Source: Foliimonas ilicis | Lineage (GTDB): Bacteria; Pseudomonadota; Alphaproteobacteria; Rhizobiales; Rhizobiaceae | DNA length: 64,000 bases | Direction: 5' to 3' | Assembly (NCBI RefSeq): GCF_039939195.1 | Contig: NZ_JBDUUH010000001.1 | Coordinates: 1 to 64,000, forward strand | Shown here: one piece after another, positions 42,817 through 51,339 of the stretch | How positions within the stretch are numbered: position 1 is the stretch's first letter | Layout: each line of letters starts with the position of its first letter | Program-made: the position numbers and the translations under genes | The notes under the pieces: model-generated | Databases searched by the model: none | Told to the model about the DNA's origin: nothing | Seen by the model: the letters and a program-made list of their open reading frames with translations, nothing else

Positions 42817-43086
42817 ACCGCAAGCCTTAACCGCAAAAACCCGCGATCTTTACCATTCTCGGCAAATTTGCAGCTCTTCGCCTCAAAAAAGGTGAAGTCC
42901 CGGCAACTTTGTGGTTGTATTGAGGCAATTATCGTGGCGCAATCAGACGTTGCGGCCGTTACCGGGCAATTTTGCCGGAGGCGGTAGTGTTGGTGTTCAG
43001 ATTATTGTCGGGTTCATCCAAAGACAAAAGCTGTTGGCCCGTTCATAATCTGCCCGTTCGTTTGAAACTGGAACTGGAGTTTTGAC

Positions 43087-43509
43087 ATGGGTATTTTCGA
43101 CAAGATCAAAGGTGCGATTTTTGGCAGCGCACAAGCGGCCCCGGCGCCGAAGGCTGAACCAGCCTCGCCAACCACTCCCTCGGCTGCACCTTCCACACCG
43201 AGCGCGGCTCCCGCACCAGCACCATCAGCGCCACCGGCTACAAGCAGCGCTCCTGTCGATGTCGCAGCCGTTCTCGAAAAGGCCGTCGCATCAAAAGGCC
43301 AGAAGCTCAACTGGCGCACATCGATCGTCGATCTGATGAAAGCGCTCGATCTCGACAGCAGCCTCGGCGCCCGCAAGGAGCTGGCGAAAGAACTCAACTA
43401 CACCGGCGACACGGGCGATTCAGCCACGATGAATGTCTGGCTTCACAAGGCGCTCATGAAGAAACTCGCCGAAAATGGCGGCAAGGTCCCGGACGATCTC
43501 AAAGATTGA
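43087..43509 (+). CDS. DUF3597 domain protein
   Basis: A 140-residue protein starting MGIFDKIKGAIFG, followed by a low-complexity Ala/Pro-rich stretch (residues 16-57). The C-terminal DUF3597 domain follows (VDVAAVLEKAVASKGQKL, WRTSIVDLMKALDLDSSLGA, LAKELNYTGDTGDSATMNVW). The fold is known structurally as a small helical domain without assigned function. The gap 42817-43086 before it shows no recognisable feature beyond the likely promoter. Confidence 0.85.
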   Translation: MGIFDKIKGAIFGSAQAAPAPKAEPASPTTPSAAPSTPSAAPAPAPSAPPATSSAPVDVAAVLEKAVASKGQKLNWRTSIVDLMKALDLDSSLGARKELAKELNYTGDTGDSATMNVWLHKALMKKLAENGGKVPDDLKD

Positions 43510-43560
43510 TCTTGTGAAACTCAGCTGACGCCATCGACCTTCAAGACGAGGGACATTTAC

Positions 43561-43577
43561 GGTCTCGATAAGAGACC
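43561..43577. terminator. Weak hairpin after the DUF3597 gene
   Basis: GGTCTC and GAGACC form a perfect 6-bp stem around GATAA, 51 bp after the DUF3597 stop codon. No T-run follows, so termination is uncertain. Confidence 0.35.
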
Positions 43578-43618
43578 AATCCCTTGATATTTCTAAAAGT
43601 GTAGGGTGGGTTCATCCG

Positions 43619-44557
43619 ATGCGGCACTTCTGGATATTGGTTTCGATAATTAGTGCGATGCTGCTTGCAAGCCCGGGAATAGCCCTGGCGGATAGTTGTG
43701 CTGCCATTGCAAGTCAGATGCGCGCTGGCGCCAGTGCCTCCAACTCACAGGCGGCGCAACTTCGCCGTCAGATCGCTGCCATTCGCTCACTCGAAAGACA
43801 GCGTTCATGCACAAACGAAAAAGCCTCCGCCGGAGGCTTTTTCAATGCCTGCAGGGGCCTTGCTCAACAGCGCGCGAATGTTGAGCGACAAATCTCACCG
43901 AGAGGCGCTGACAACAAAAACACCGCCGCATTGCAGGCACGTTATCGAGCTCTTGGATGCGAAGTTCGGACTAAGAGAAAACCCGCACAAGAGCGAGTGG
44001 CTAAGAATTCCACTCCCAAACAGGCAGTACCCGAATACAGGGGCAGCACACTCTTCTATTGCGTGCGGCTTTCGGACGGCTATCTTTTTCCTGCGCCAAA
44101 CTCGCAATTCGCGAAGGACGACTATTTGAAGACTGCCGAGGAACAGTGCCGTTTCCTTTGCGAAAACGAGGCCGTGGCCTTGTATGTACTGGAAGATCCG
44201 GAGCTTGAAACGGATGAAATGATCTCGGTGGCAACAAAGAAGCCGTACCGGGAGCTTCCCACAGCCTTTCGCTATCAAGCCCAAGAAACCTTCAACGCCT
44301 GTAATTGGCCGCGTTACTTTGCACGTATCAACGAATTCAGAGCGCGTACCATCACTCCACGGAATTTGGAGAACGCCATCATCCCGCTACCGACACGCCG
44401 GCCGAACCTGAAATCGTCGCCATTGTCGGTGGCCGAAATCGAAATCGAAGAGACGTCCAGCATCGGCGCGCAAGACAATGTTCGAAAAGTCGGCCCGGTG
44501 TTCCTTCCCGATAAAAAAATCGAATTTGGTGCGAGAAATGCTTATGCCGAGGAGTAA
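43619..44557 (+). CDS. DUF2865 exported protein
   Basis: A 312-residue protein with a signal peptide (residues 1-25, ending GIALA-D) and a DUF2865 domain. The N-terminal part has DSCAAIASQMRAG and coiled-coil-like QAAQLRRQIAAIRSLERQRSC. The core reads TLFYCVRLSDGYLFPAPNSQF, AEEQCRFLCENEAVALYVLE and ETFNACNWPRYFARINEF, with paired cysteines suggesting disulfides. It is probably periplasmic; function unknown. A terminator-like hairpin lies inside the frame at 43818-43842 without breaking it. Confidence 0.85.
   Translation: MRHFWILVSIISAMLLASPGIALADSCAAIASQMRAGASASNSQAAQLRRQIAAIRSLERQRSCTNEKASAGGFFNACRGLAQQRANVERQISPRGADNKNTAALQARYRALGCEVRTKRKPAQERVAKNSTPKQAVPEYRGSTLFYCVRLSDGYLFPAPNSQFAKDDYLKTAEEQCRFLCENEAVALYVLEDPELETDEMISVATKKPYRELPTAFRYQAQETFNACNWPRYFARINEFRARTITPRNLENAIIPLPTRRPNLKSSPLSVAEIEIEETSSIGAQDNVRKVGPVFLPDKKIEFGARNAYAEE
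43818..43842. terminator. Intragenic terminator-like hairpin in the DUF2865 gene
   Basis: AAAAAGCCTCCG and CGGAGGCTTTTT are perfectly complementary, giving a GCCTCC/GGAGGC stem with loop GCC, flanked by A5 and T5. This is a textbook bidirectional intrinsic terminator shape, but it lies inside codons 67-75 of the gene and encodes KASAGGFF. Confidence 0.6.
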
Positions 44558-44587
44558 TATCGCTGAGCGCAATCTGTATGCGGCGGT

Positions 44588-45223
44588 CTAAGCCGTCAGA
44601 CGTTCAGCCACGCGCAGGCCGCCATTATCGACGATGAAATCCACAACCTCCTGAAGTCCTTTTCTGCGTGAAAGATCGGTAAAGCCGAAAGGCCTGCCAC
44701 TGCGCATGCGGGCAGCGTCGCCTTCCATGATTTCCAGATTGACGTTCACATAAGGCGCAAGGTCGCTCTTGTTGATGACCAGAAAATCCGAGCGCGTGAT
44801 GCCCGGCCCGCCCTTGCGGGGGATTTCCTCGCCCTGGCAGACCGAAATGACATAAAGCGTCAGATCGGCGAGGTCTGGCGAGAAGGTTGCGGCCAGATTG
44901 TCGCCGCCAGACTCGATGAAGACGATGTCCAGATCGGGAAATTTGGCATTCATTTCGGCAATCGCGGCCAGATTGATCGAAGCATCCTCGCGGATCGCCG
45001 TATGCGGGCAACCGCCGGTTTCCACGCCCATGATGCGCTCTTCCGGCAACGCCTGCAGACGCGCCAGCATCAATGCGTCTTCCTTGGTGTAGATGTCGTT
45101 GGTGACGACGGCGATGGAAAACTCCTTCGCCATGGCCTTGCAGAGTTTTTCGGTCAGCGTCGTCTTGCCGGAGCCGACCGGGCCACCGATGCCAACGCGA
45201 AGCGGGCCATTGTTTTTCGTCAT
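44588..45223 (-). CDS. ureG: Urease accessory GTPase UreG
   Basis: A 211-residue SIMIBI-class GTPase that delivers nickel to the urease active site. It has P-loop GGPVGSGKTTLTEKLC, switch region VVTNDIYTKEDA, the nickel-binding CPH motif in VETGGCPHTAIREDASIN, FIESGGDNL and the base-specificity NKSDLAPYV. I chose MTKNNG at 45223, with AAAGG upstream. It is the last gene of ureCEFG and is convergent with the DUF2865 gene. Confidence 0.97.
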   Translation of the reverse strand: MTKNNGPLRVGIGGPVGSGKTTLTEKLCKAMAKEFSIAVVTNDIYTKEDALMLARLQALPEERIMGVETGGCPHTAIREDASINLAAIAEMNAKFPDLDIVFIESGGDNLAATFSPDLADLTLYVISVCQGEEIPRKGGPGITRSDFLVINKSDLAPYVNVNLEIMEGDAARMRSGRPFGFTDLSRRKGLQEVVDFIVDNGGLRVAERLTA

Positions 45224-45236
45224 GTTCTTTAGCCTT

Positions 45237-45902
45237 TCAGGACCGAAACAAGCGCGAATGCTGCGTTTCATGCCGCATCGCCATGATTTCCGAGATTATC
45301 GTCGCGGAGCCCAGATCGTCGAGTGAACTTTCCGCCGCGCGGGACGCCAAGCCGAGATGAAGCGGCTCAAGTGCTGCAATCGTTTCGACCGCGCCGGATT
45401 GTCCCGTCACGCCAAGACGGATTGCCGCCTGCACGAGATTGGACGAAAACGCCTGCAACCATGCTGCCAGCGCATCGGCAAGAGCGATGCCATGCGCACC
45501 GGAGATCGCACCAGCCGCGACGCAATAGGCGCAGTCATTTGGCAGGCGTTCGAAAACGAGGCTCGGCCATGCCTTGGCTGCGGTCAGAAATGCACTGCCC
45601 TGAAGCATGGTCTCGCGATGACGCTCAAGCGAACCGGCAAGCCCTTCGGCCAGTTCTGCGACTTCGTTCAAATCGCCGCCATGGCGGGCGCGCCGCCAGC
45701 TCTCGGCAAACAGCACCGCGTCGTTCCAGCCCGAACCATGGTCGAGTAATTGCCGGAGCCAGTCCTCGAGACTTGCGCGATCGACAATCAGGCCATCGTG
45801 AACCGCGCGTTCGAGCCCGTGACTGTAGCTGAATCCGCCGACCGGAAAGGCCGGCGAGAGCCACGCCATCAGCCGAAGCAGCGAGGCCTGCTGCCTATCC
45901 AT
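45237..45902 (-). CDS. ureF: Urease accessory protein UreF
   Basis: A 221-residue all-helical scaffold that recruits UreG to the UreD-urease complex. Conserved segments are AWLSPAFPVGGFSYSHGLERAV near the N-terminus, AYCVAAGAISGAHGI and LVQAAIRLGVTGQSGAVE. I chose ATG at 45902, which overlaps ureE by 8 bp; the longer open frame starts inside ureE. Confidence 0.95.
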   Translation of the reverse strand: MDRQQASLLRLMAWLSPAFPVGGFSYSHGLERAVHDGLIVDRASLEDWLRQLLDHGSGWNDAVLFAESWRRARHGGDLNEVAELAEGLAGSLERHRETMLQGSAFLTAAKAWPSLVFERLPNDCAYCVAAGAISGAHGIALADALAAWLQAFSSNLVQAAIRLGVTGQSGAVETIAALEPLHLGLASRAAESSLDDLGSATIISEIMAMRHETQHSRLFRS

Positions 45903-46356
45903 GATGATGCGTGTGGTCGTGGCCATGACCGGAATAAGCGCCGCGAAGCGGACGGAAGCGCTCGACAACATCGCTGACTTGCGCGCCCAGACCTTCCAGC
46001 ATCGCCTTGATGACATGATCGCGCAGGATCAAAATCCGGTCCGCCTCGATTGCGGCTGCAAGATGCCGGTTGCCGATGTGCCAGCTAAGTTGGGCCAGAT
46101 GCAGCGCATCGCGCCCGCGAATCTCATAGAGTTCTTCTTCCGCCGCCAGAATGCCGACATGGCGGCCATCTTCGAGAACGAGAAAGTCGCCATGGCCAAG
46201 CATGACCGGCTCCGGGAAATCGACCAGCACGCGCTCGCCGCCGTTCAGCGGCAATACCTTTCGGCGCAAATGGCGCTCGTCATGCGCGAGCGTCACGCTG
46301 TCCAGAGGTGCTTCGCCTTCAGGCAGCCTGTGGCGATGGTCTATGGCACGCAGCAT
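45895..46356 (-). CDS. ureE: Urease accessory metallochaperone UreE
   Basis: A 153-residue nickel chaperone. The N-terminal peptide-binding domain holds LAHDERHLRRKVLPLNGGE. The C-terminal metal-binding domain shows WHIGNRHLAAAIE, with the conserved metal-site histidine region, and RILILRDHVIKAML. The tail HGHDHTHHHG is a short His-rich nickel-binding tail. It lies between ureC and ureF with overlap of the latter. Confidence 0.95.
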   Translation of the reverse strand: MLRAIDHRHRLPEGEAPLDSVTLAHDERHLRRKVLPLNGGERVLVDFPEPVMLGHGDFLVLEDGRHVGILAAEEELYEIRGRDALHLAQLSWHIGNRHLAAAIEADRILILRDHVIKAMLEGLGAQVSDVVERFRPLRGAYSGHGHDHTHHHG

Positions 46357-46372
46357 TGTTTTCAGTCCTTAA

Positions 46373-48085
46373 TCAAAACAGGAAGTAGCGCTGCGCCATG
46401 GGCAGCACGGTTGCGGGTTCGCATGTCAGCAATTCGCCATTCGCACGAACCTCATAGGTTTCCGTGTCGACCTCGACGTCAGGCGTCGCATCGTTGAGCA
46501 CCATGGAGTGCTTACCGATGCCGCCGCGCGTGTTTTCGACAGCCAGCATTTCCTTGTCCGTGCCGAGACGCGATCTCAGACCGGAATCGAGTGCTGCCTT
46601 TGAGACGAAAGTCACGGATGAATTCGTCATCGCCTTGCCGAACGAGCCGAACATCGGACGATAATGGACAGGCTGCGGCGTCGGGATAGAGGCATTCGGG
46701 TCGCCCATGGGTGCTGTCGCAATCGTGCCGCCAAGCAGCACCATGTCCGGCTTCACGCCGAAGAATGCAGGGTTCCACAAAACGATATCGGCGCGCTTAC
46801 CGACTTCGATCGAGCCTATTTCGCGGCTTAGACCATGCGCGATGGCCGGATTGATCGTGTATTTCGCGATGTAGCGGCGCACGCGGAAATTGTCGTTGTC
46901 GCCGGTTTCCTGCGCCAAGCGTCCGCGCTGGCGCTTCATCTTGTCGGCGGTTTGCCATGTGCGGATCGCGACTTCGCCGATGCGGCCCATCGCCTGGCTG
47001 TCGGACGAGATGATCGAAAACGCGCCCATGTCATGAAGAATGTCTTCCGCCGCAATGGTTTCCTTGCGGATACGGCTTTCGGCAAAGGCGATGTCTTCCG
47101 GGATCGACGGCGAAAGATGGTGGCACACCATCAGCATGTCGAGATGCTCGGCAATCGTGTTGACCGTGTAGGGCCGCGTCGGATTGGTCGAGGACGGGAT
47201 GACATTGGGCAGGCCACAGACCTTGATGATGTCCGGCGCATGGCCGCCGCCTGCGCCTTCGGTGTGGAAGGCATGGATCGTGCGGCCTTTGAAGGCGGCG
47301 ACCGTGTCTTCCACGAAGCCGCTTTCGTTCAGCGTGTCCGTGTGGATCATGACCTGCACGTCATATTCATCCGCAACCGTCAGGCAGCAATCGATTGCGG
47401 CAGGCGTGGTGCCCCAATCCTCGTGAAGCTTGAGCGCGCAAGCGCCGCCCAGAATCATTTCCTCAAGGGCTGCGGGGCGCGAAGCGTTGCCCTTCGCCGA
47501 CAGGCCGATATTCATCGGGAAAGAATCGAAAGACTGGATCATGCGGGCGATGTGCCAAGGCCCCGGCGTGCAGGTGGTGGCCAGCGTGCCGTGGGCAGGC
47601 CCGGTTCCGCCGCCCAGCATCGTTGTGAAACCAGCGGTCAGCGCCTCCTCGATCTGCTGCGGGCAGATGAAATGGATGTGTGCGTCGAAACCGCCGGCAG
47701 TGAGGATGCGTCCTTCGCCCGCGATGATTTCCGTGCCGGGACCGATAATGATGGTGACGCCCGGCTGCGTATCGGGATTTCCGGCCTTGCCGATCGCGTG
47801 AATGCGCCCGCTTTTGAGGCCGACATCGGCCTTGTAGATGCCGGTGGAATCGACGATCAGCGCATTGGTGATGACGGTATCGACGGCACCCTCGGCGCGC
47901 GTCGTCTGGCTCTGGCCCATGCCGTCGCGGATAACTTTGCCGCCGCCGAATTTCACCTCCTCGCCATAGACGGTAAAATCCTTCTCCACCTCGATGAAAA
48001 GTTCCGTATCGGCAAGCCGTATGCGGTCGCCGGTCGTGGGACCGAACATTTGAGCGTAGGCACTGCGCGAGATTTTTGCGGGCAT
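46373..48085 (-). CDS. ureC: Urease alpha subunit
   Basis: The 570-residue catalytic subunit hydrolysing urea to ammonia and carbamate at a dinickel centre. The nickel ligands lie in FDAHIHFICPQQ, the carbamylated lysine in ALKLHEDWG, histidines in VMIHTDTLNESGF and AFHTEGAGGGHAPD, the flap MVCHHLSPSIPEDI with Cys and catalytic His, and Asp in SIISSDSQAMGR. All active-site residues look intact. It starts a second urease block (C-E-F-G) with 202 bp of upstream sequence, separated from ureB by an opposed gene. Confidence 0.98.
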   Translation of the reverse strand: MPAKISRSAYAQMFGPTTGDRIRLADTELFIEVEKDFTVYGEEVKFGGGKVIRDGMGQSQTTRAEGAVDTVITNALIVDSTGIYKADVGLKSGRIHAIGKAGNPDTQPGVTIIIGPGTEIIAGEGRILTAGGFDAHIHFICPQQIEEALTAGFTTMLGGGTGPAHGTLATTCTPGPWHIARMIQSFDSFPMNIGLSAKGNASRPAALEEMILGGACALKLHEDWGTTPAAIDCCLTVADEYDVQVMIHTDTLNESGFVEDTVAAFKGRTIHAFHTEGAGGGHAPDIIKVCGLPNVIPSSTNPTRPYTVNTIAEHLDMLMVCHHLSPSIPEDIAFAESRIRKETIAAEDILHDMGAFSIISSDSQAMGRIGEVAIRTWQTADKMKRQRGRLAQETGDNDNFRVRRYIAKYTINPAIAHGLSREIGSIEVGKRADIVLWNPAFFGVKPDMVLLGGTIATAPMGDPNASIPTPQPVHYRPMFGSFGKAMTNSSVTFVSKAALDSGLRSRLGTDKEMLAVENTRGGIGKHSMVLNDATPDVEVDTETYEVRANGELLTCEPATVLPMAQRYFLF

Positions 48086-48197
48086 GTCAGTCCGTCCGGT
48101 GATTTATCGGAGTGTCCGTTGAAAAATGAGCCATAGAGCGGCGTAGGAATGCTCTTGTCGGCTTTTCGTCACGTTCGTTCTTTAGTAAAATGGGCGC

Positions 48198-48221
48198 GCG
48201 GTTCGGCTTATAAGGAACCGC
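48198..48221. promoter_or_regulatory. Inverted repeat in the ureC/ORF divergent promoter region
   Basis: GCGGTTC and GAACCGC form a perfect 7-bp dyad with a 10-base spacer (GGCTTATAAG). It lies 112 bp before ureC and 66 bp before the opposed small gene, so it could be an operator serving either. The spacer contains a TTATAA core. Confidence 0.4.
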
Positions 48222-48287
48222 CTGCGGTGAACGCACGTTAGAGCAGCATTCATCCTCGATAGTATTTGAATAACGAAAAGGCAGAGA

Positions 48288-48776
48288 ATGACCGATATCT
48301 TCCTGAATGAGCGCGCATGGCTCCACACCCTGTTTGGTGCGGCGTTGCTCGTATCCGCTTCCGCGACCGTGCCGCTTTCGGCTCAAGGACTCGAGAGCGA
48401 GCAGGCGATCGACAAGATCATCGGCTCCGAGGTGCAGCAAGAAGAACAAAGCGTCGAGGCTGACGCCGGACGTATCATCGCGGCAATCGACAAAACGGTC
48501 GAGAATACGGAGACGGTGCGCAAGACGTCGAACCTCGACAAGGTCGATATCGTGTTTCTGCCCGATGCAGTCGACAGCGGCCCGCCCGCAGAGGTCGAAG
48601 CCAAGCTGAAGGAGCGCGAGCGTGAAATCGTCCTGCTTCGCCAGGAACTGGAAGGCAACGCCATGCTGTATCACGCGATCAATTCGCGGTCGGTGATGAT
48701 GCGCGACGTGCTGGCGGTCGAATTCGACGGGTCGATGAGCGTGACGATTTTCGCGGCTGCCAAGCCGACGAATTGA
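48288..48776 (+). CDS. Exported coiled-coil protein of unknown function inside the urease cluster
   Basis: A 162-residue protein with a hydrophobic segment at residues 12-30 (LHTLFGAALLVSASATV) that may be a signal peptide ending near LSAQG. Acidic helical sequence follows (SEVQQEEQSVEADAGRIIAA) and a heptad-like segment at about 105-120 (VEAKLKEREREIVLLRQEL). I do not recognise a family. The ATG follows AAGGCAGAGA. It lies on the opposite strand between ureB and ureC, splitting the urease genes into two transcription units. No role in urease function can be shown from sequence. Confidence 0.65.
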   Translation: MTDIFLNERAWLHTLFGAALLVSASATVPLSAQGLESEQAIDKIIGSEVQQEEQSVEADAGRIIAAIDKTVENTETVRKTSNLDKVDIVFLPDAVDSGPPAEVEAKLKEREREIVLLRQELEGNAMLYHAINSRSVMMRDVLAVEFDGSMSVTIFAAAKPTN

Positions 48777-48827
48777 GGAATTCGGGCGCGAATTACGCGT
48801 GATTTTTCGCGAAACGCGCCGCATTTC

Positions 48828-49133
48828 CTATAATTTTCCCATGATTTTTTGCTGAAATCCGTAAATTTCGCGGCTTCCGGCAATGGGAATGAGCGTCACG
48901 TCGCGCTCCTGCCCCGGCTCGAAACGCACCGCCGTTCCCGCAGCGATGTCGAGACGCATTCCCCGCGCGCTATCGCGGTCGAAGCGCAGGCCCTCATTCG
49001 TTTCAAAGAAATGATAGTGACTGCCGACCTGTATCGGGCGGTCGCCGGCATTGGCGACCTTCAGTGTCACAACCGCCTGACCGGCGTTCAGTTCGATTTC
49101 GCCGGAAGCGGGAAAGATTTCGCCGGGGATCAT
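48828..49133 (-). CDS. ureB: Urease beta subunit
   Basis: The 101-residue small structural subunit. It begins MIPGEIFPASGEIELNAG and has the conserved QVGSHYHFFETNEGLRFDR and GMRLDIAAGTAVRFEPGQ. It is a separate polypeptide, as in most bacteria. It follows ureJ by 3 bp and is followed by an opposed gene instead of ureC. Confidence 0.97.
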   Translation of the reverse strand: MIPGEIFPASGEIELNAGQAVVTLKVANAGDRPIQVGSHYHFFETNEGLRFDRDSARGMRLDIAAGTAVRFEPGQERDVTLIPIAGSREIYGFQQKIMGKL

Positions 49134-49136
49134 GAC

Positions 49137-49715
49137 TTACCCCGCCAATGCGAGGAAAACGCCGCCAAGTGCGGTCGCAGCACCTGCGGCGCGGCTGACA
49201 TAGCGGAATACGCCATTTCCGAAAAAGTGCCCGAAACCAACGCCGATCGCGTGCAGAACGGCTGTGGCGACAATGAAGCCCAGCGCATATTGCACTATTC
49301 CGGCAGAGCCGATCTCACCGCCATGCGCGTGACCGTGGAAGAAGGCGAAAAAGCCGACAAGTGCCGCGCAGGGCCAGACCGGCAGCGGGGCGGCCAGCGC
49401 CACCATCAGCCCAAGCACCACTACGGATGCCAGAATGACCGGCTCGACGAAAGGCAGCGGAAGGCCTGCGAGTGCGGCGGCGAAGCCCAACGCCATCGTC
49501 CCTACGAAAGCTGTCGGCACCAGCCAGATTGCGCGACCGCCGAGCATGGAAGCCCAGAGGCCGACCGCGACCATCGCCAGAATATGATCGAGCCCGAAAA
49601 TCGGGTGGGTGAAACCGGCGACAAAGGAGCCATGCTCCGTCGGATCGAGATGCGCGAAGGCCGGAGCAGCCCCTATCATCAGTAGCGCGGTTGCGAGCGA
49701 CAGTTTCCTGAGCAT
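49137..49715 (-). CDS. ureJ: HupE/UreJ family nickel permease-like protein
   Basis: A 192-residue membrane protein with a cleavable-looking leader (ending APAFA-H) and about six hydrophobic segments. The family motif HPIFGLDHILAMVAVGLWA follows the leader, and FHGHAHGGEIG gives a second His cluster that could bind nickel. HupE/UreJ proteins are thought to mediate Ni(II) entry. It is placed between ureA and ureB, a position seen in other rhizobial-type urease clusters. Confidence 0.9.
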   Translation of the reverse strand: MLRKLSLATALLMIGAAPAFAHLDPTEHGSFVAGFTHPIFGLDHILAMVAVGLWASMLGGRAIWLVPTAFVGTMALGFAAALAGLPLPFVEPVILASVVVLGLMVALAAPLPVWPCAALVGFFAFFHGHAHGGEIGSAGIVQYALGFIVATAVLHAIGVGFGHFFGNGVFRYVSRAAGAATALGGVFLALAG

Positions 49716-49738
49716 GGTTTGTCCTGCGTGTCTTGGGT

Positions 49739-50041
49739 TTAGCGGATCGGTTCGTGAACGGTGACGAGCTTCGTGCCGTCAGGGAAGGTCGCTTCGACCT
49801 GAACGTCGTGGATCATTTCGGCTATGCCTTCCATGACCTGCGCGCGGGTGATGACGTGGGCGCCTGCCTCCATCAGATCTGCGACAGAGCGGCCATCGCG
49901 CGCGCCCTCGACCACGAAATCGCTGATCAGGGCTATGGCTTCCGGGTAATTCAGCTTCACGCCGCGTTCGAGCCGCCGCCGCGCCACCATCGCCGCCATG
50001 GAAATCAGAAGTTTGTCTTTCTCGCGGGGCGTCAGGTTCAT
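49739..50041 (-). CDS. ureA: Urease gamma subunit
   Basis: The 100-residue structural subunit, beginning MNLTPREKDKLLISMAAMVA and continuing RRRLERGVKLNYPEAIALIS, DLMEAGAHVITRAQVMEG and EATFPDGTKLVTVHEPI. These are the standard landmarks of UreA. It follows ureD by 16 bp. Confidence 0.97.
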   Translation of the reverse strand: MNLTPREKDKLLISMAAMVARRRLERGVKLNYPEAIALISDFVVEGARDGRSVADLMEAGAHVITRAQVMEGIAEMIHDVQVEATFPDGTKLVTVHEPIR

Positions 50042-50057
50042 ATTGGCGTCTAATTCC

Positions 50058-50909
50058 TCAAAGTGACCAAACTTTCGGCAGACCTGCCTGCCCGTTGAGC
50101 AGCTCTACGAGCGGCACCAAACGTTTGCGCAGGTTGTAGCTGTCCTCATCGATGAGCCTCGCAAGAAGCTTGCCAGTTCCGGCGACCTTCCAGAAACTTG
50201 CGCCGCCGCCTTCGCCGATGATGGCACGAACGGCATCGAGCTTTTGTTCGGCTTCAGGCGAGACGAACAGGATGTTGGCGATTGCAGCCGCGCCATTGGC
50301 AACCGCACGCCCCTTCAAAAGCGCACCAATATCGGGACCGATGGAAAATGCCTCGGCGTGAACGAGGCGTCCTTGCTGCCTGACATTCCATCTGTCCCTG
50401 AACAGGCCATTGGCCGTTCTCTCGCCCATCGCCAGGCGGCCGAAAACGACCGATTCCAGCAAAAGCGCTTGCGAATCCGCCTCCATATCGAGATCGATGG
50501 TCCGGCTAAGCTGTGCACGATCGAACATGATCGTTTCCTGCGGAAGCCAGGACAGATGCCCGCCACGCCCGACCGACAAACGCACGGCAACGCGCGCCTC
50601 ATCGCCCATGGAGCGATAGACTTTCTCGCAGGCCTGTGTGGTGACGGTGGCGGCGGCATCTTCTTCGACATCCACCTCCCAATCGACCCGATCGCCGCCG
50701 GTCAATCCGCCGGCCGTGTTGATAAGCACGGCCTGGAACGCTCTATCGGCGGTTTTGGGCAAACGGATTTTTGCAGCGCCTTCCTGATAAAGGCGCGAAA
50801 TGCCTGTTATCTCGTCTTTTCTGACGCATGACAGGCGCCCGATTCCCTTGACGCGCTGCGCCGCGAGGGCCGAATGATCCGATATTGCGTCGGGAACCAG
50901 AGAATCCAT
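50058..50909 (-). CDS. ureD: Urease accessory protein UreD
   Basis: A 283-residue scaffold (UreD/UreH) that binds apo-urease and helps nickel insertion. It shows LINTAGGLTGGDRVDWEVDV, TTQACEKVYRS, LSWLPQETIMFD and GRLAMGERT, all typical. The start is the ATG at 50909 (a TTG precedes it). It heads the ureD-A-J-B block and is divergent from the ACP gene with 172 bp between the starts; no strong operator is visible there. Confidence 0.95.
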   Translation of the reverse strand: MDSLVPDAISDHSALAAQRVKGIGRLSCVRKDEITGISRLYQEGAAKIRLPKTADRAFQAVLINTAGGLTGGDRVDWEVDVEEDAAATVTTQACEKVYRSMGDEARVAVRLSVGRGGHLSWLPQETIMFDRAQLSRTIDLDMEADSQALLLESVVFGRLAMGERTANGLFRDRWNVRQQGRLVHAEAFSIGPDIGALLKGRAVANGAAAIANILFVSPEAEQKLDAVRAIIGEGGGASFWKVAGTGKLLARLIDEDSYNLRKRLVPLVELLNGQAGLPKVWSL

Positions 50910-51081
50910 CAATCGTTAGCCTATACTTTCGCCAAAAGTGATCTCTGGTTGCCACCCGTCATTTCAATTTCTATACAGATACGGGGTTTCAGTCATGGGC
51001 GGCAATGCAGTCATTCATAGGCGCACTTAAAACAATACAAGCGTGGACGCACAAGAAACGCGCACTCTAGGGAAACACGTA

Positions 51082-51336
51082 ATGACTGACAAACTGACGA
51101 ACGACATAATCACAAAGGTCAAGGCGCATGCCGACCCGGATGCAGGCGAGATTACGCGCGAAACCGAACTCACCGCGCTTGGCATTCATTCGCTCGAACT
51201 GACCGAGATCATCTTCGATCTCGAGGAAGATTATGGCATCGATATCGAGATGAATACGGTCGAGGCTTGGGGCAGCCTGAAGAATGTCGGCGACATGGTG
51301 GAAGCGGTGCGGGCTCTTATCGCACAAAAAGCATAA
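51082..51336 (+). CDS. Acyl carrier protein with atypical HSL attachment motif
   Basis: An 84-residue acidic four-helix carrier. The phosphopantetheine attachment region reads LGIHSLELTEIIFDLEEDYG. The serine is present, but the usual Asp before it (DSL) is replaced by His. It is followed 3 bp later by a ketosynthase gene, a layout like the nodulation pair NodF/NodE and other specialised ACP-KAS pairs. GGGAAACACGTA precedes the ATG at 51082. It is not the housekeeping AcpP, judging by its divergence. Confidence 0.85.
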   Translation: MTDKLTNDIITKVKAHADPDAGEITRETELTALGIHSLELTEIIFDLEEDYGIDIEMNTVEAWGSLKNVGDMVEAVRALIAQKA

Positions 51337-51339
51337 AAC

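Noticed and set aside
46835..48136. A 433-codon open frame antisense to ureC
   Set aside because: ureC is certain. The antisense product is an Arg/Asp-rich shadow without family features.
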